Of a DNA stretch of 7,076 bases, positions 6,675 through 7,076 are shown piece by piece. The DNA comes from an uncultured Chloroflexota bacterium. Lineage in GTDB: Bacteria; Chloroflexota; Anaerolineae; Aggregatilineales; Phototrophicaceae. The notes under the pieces were generated by a model. That model was not told the DNA's origin. It saw only the letters and a list, made by a program, of their open reading frames with translations, and made no database searches. The stretch lies in the NCBI GenBank assembly GCA_903904765.1, contig CAIVEA010000126.1, positions 1 through 7,076 on the forward strand, given 5' to 3'. The stretch's first letter is position 1. Each line of letters begins with the position of its first letter. The position numbers were made by a program, and so were the translations under genes.

Positions 6675-7076
6675 TTAGTTTGCTCCTAGTGCTGACTCGA
6701 CGGCTTTTTTGGCCGCTTCGGTCAGTGTGGCGGCGCTGGATAGGTTCGGGATATGGGCAGCGTCAATGATGGCTCGGCCTTCTTCGGAGTTGGTTCCAGC
6801 CAAGCGGATGACCATTGGAATCTGAGTTTTGACTTCATCGAGTGCCTGAAGAATGCCACGCGCCACTTCGTCGCAGCGTGTGATTCCACCGAAGATGTTA
6901 ATCATGATCACTTTGACGTTCTTGTCGGAAGTAAGCAATTTCATTGCATCAATCACTTTTTGTGGGTTCTTCAGCGAGGCTGCGACGACGTGGTGCAGGG
7001 CGTTTCCGGTGCGCGAAAAGACGACGTACATCGGCCGCGAGCCGTCGACCTCGGCGGAGGCGTCCTTCCCGGCGCC
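6675..7076 (-). CDS. sucC: Succinyl-CoA synthetase, beta subunit, 3' fragment (leftmost ~100 coding bases anomalous)
   Basis: This is the C-terminal part of the nucleotide-binding subunit of succinyl-CoA synthetase. The frame is open from the window edge to TAA at 6675-6677 (133 residues). About 100 residues are clearly Suc[14 protein letters not shown], then [17 protein letters not shown] (the phosphate/CoA-proximal loop), then [16 protein letters not shown], ending AVESALGAN. Upstream of roughly base 6975 the product should show the conserved D-[IV]-G-G-G stretch and the GAGLAMATMD region. Instead it reads [19 protein letters not shown], which I do not recognise as SucC, in DNA of much higher GC. 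So the true gene is supported only for about 6675-6977; the remainder is probably foreign sequence joined at the contig end. An internal ATG at 7031 is not the real start. The gene abuts sucD with no gap, giving a coupled sucCD operon. Confidence 0.9.
   Translation of the reverse strand, partial: GAGKDASAEVDGSRPMYVVFSRTGNALHHVVAASLKNPQKVIDAMKLLTSDKNVKVIMINIFGGITRCDEVARGILQALDEVKTQIPMVIRLAGTNSEEGRAIIDAAHIPNLSSAATLTEAAKKAVESALGAN
6683..6687 (-). promoter_or_regulatory. Shine-Dalgarno for sucD
   Basis: On the - strand AGGAG lies 8 bases before the sucD ATG (6672-6674), inside the last codons of sucC. It confirms the sucD start and gives it its own ribosome entry despite the zero-base gap. Confidence 0.75.
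6972..7076. other. Compositional discontinuity, likely assembly chimera at the sequence end
   Basis: Counting bases gives 26 G/C in 70 (37%) for 6901-6970 and 75 in 106 (71%) for 6971-7076. The SucC-like product stops being recognisable at the same place. In the high-GC part the - strand frame has G or C at nearly every third position, unlike the rest of sucC; a + strand frame is also open there, with the same wobble positions. The origin of this piece is unknown. It could be coding DNA from a high-GC organism. Confidence 0.6.

Noticed and set aside
5934..6689. Long open + strand frame (251 codons) opposite sucD
   Set aside because: It shares codon boundaries with sucD, has no recognisable domain, and is explained by the strong codon bias of a conserved gene read in reverse.
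7037..7076. GAG residues at the window edge as the GAGLAMATMD block of SucC
   Set aside because: The residues after GAG do not match and the distance to the recognisable SucC part is wrong by several residues. I treat the match as chance.
1..7076. Mobile elements, tRNA/rRNA genes, CRISPR arrays
   Set aside because: No transposase, regularly spaced repeats or RNA gene sequence seen; the window is almost entirely coding.

Overview
The window carries most of a Bat-type (MoxR/DUF58/von Willebrand factor A) gene cluster on the + strand. It converges on the succinyl-CoA synthetase genes sucD and sucC on the - strand. Gene order and protein style (ADP-forming SucD with a tightly coupled sucC-sucD pair, a full bat cluster, moderately high GC) suggest a free-living, metabolically conventional bacterium. 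The wording of SucD and the single-membrane-style topology of the Bat proteins made me think of Chloroflexota (Anaerolineae-like). That is an impression, not a demonstrated assignment.

Layout. 1-224: 3' end of a DUF58 protein gene. 235-1140: membrane protein with an ectodomain and a DUF4381-like cytoplasmic domain. 1137-2132: BatA-type VWA protein. 2129-3115: BatB-type VWA protein. 3112-3759: BatC-type TPR lipoprotein. 3761-5038: BatD-type ectodomain protein. 5035-5775: BatE-type TPR/SH3 protein. 5771-5807: hairpin between the convergent transcription units. 5817-6674 (-): sucD. 6675 to the window end (-): 3' part of sucC. No stretch longer than 41 bases lacks a gene.

How the genes work together. 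The six + strand genes after DUF58 are packed with ATGA overlaps at four junctions and gaps of 10 bases and 1 base at the other two. They should be one polycistronic, translationally coupled unit whose promoter (and probably a moxR AAA+ ATPase gene) lies left of the window. Positive-inside reasoning places both VWA domains, the two beta-rich ectodomains, the lipoprotein TPRs and the BatE TPR and SH3 domains outside the cytoplasm. DUF58 and the DUF4381-like helical domain are probably inside. This fits a membrane-spanning chaperone- or assembly-like complex driven by a MoxR ATPase. The real substrate of such systems is poorly known, and the name 'aerotolerance' is historical.

Oddity. The last ~100 bases do not look like the rest of sucC. 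GC jumps from about 37% (6901-6970) to about 71% (6971-7076), and the glycine-rich SucC segment expected there is absent although the frame stays open. An assembly chimera at the contig end is the simplest explanation. I found no RNA genes, mobile elements or CRISPR arrays, and no clearly novel system. The most biologically interesting part is the complete Bat cluster with an extra ectodomain-DUF4381-like component.
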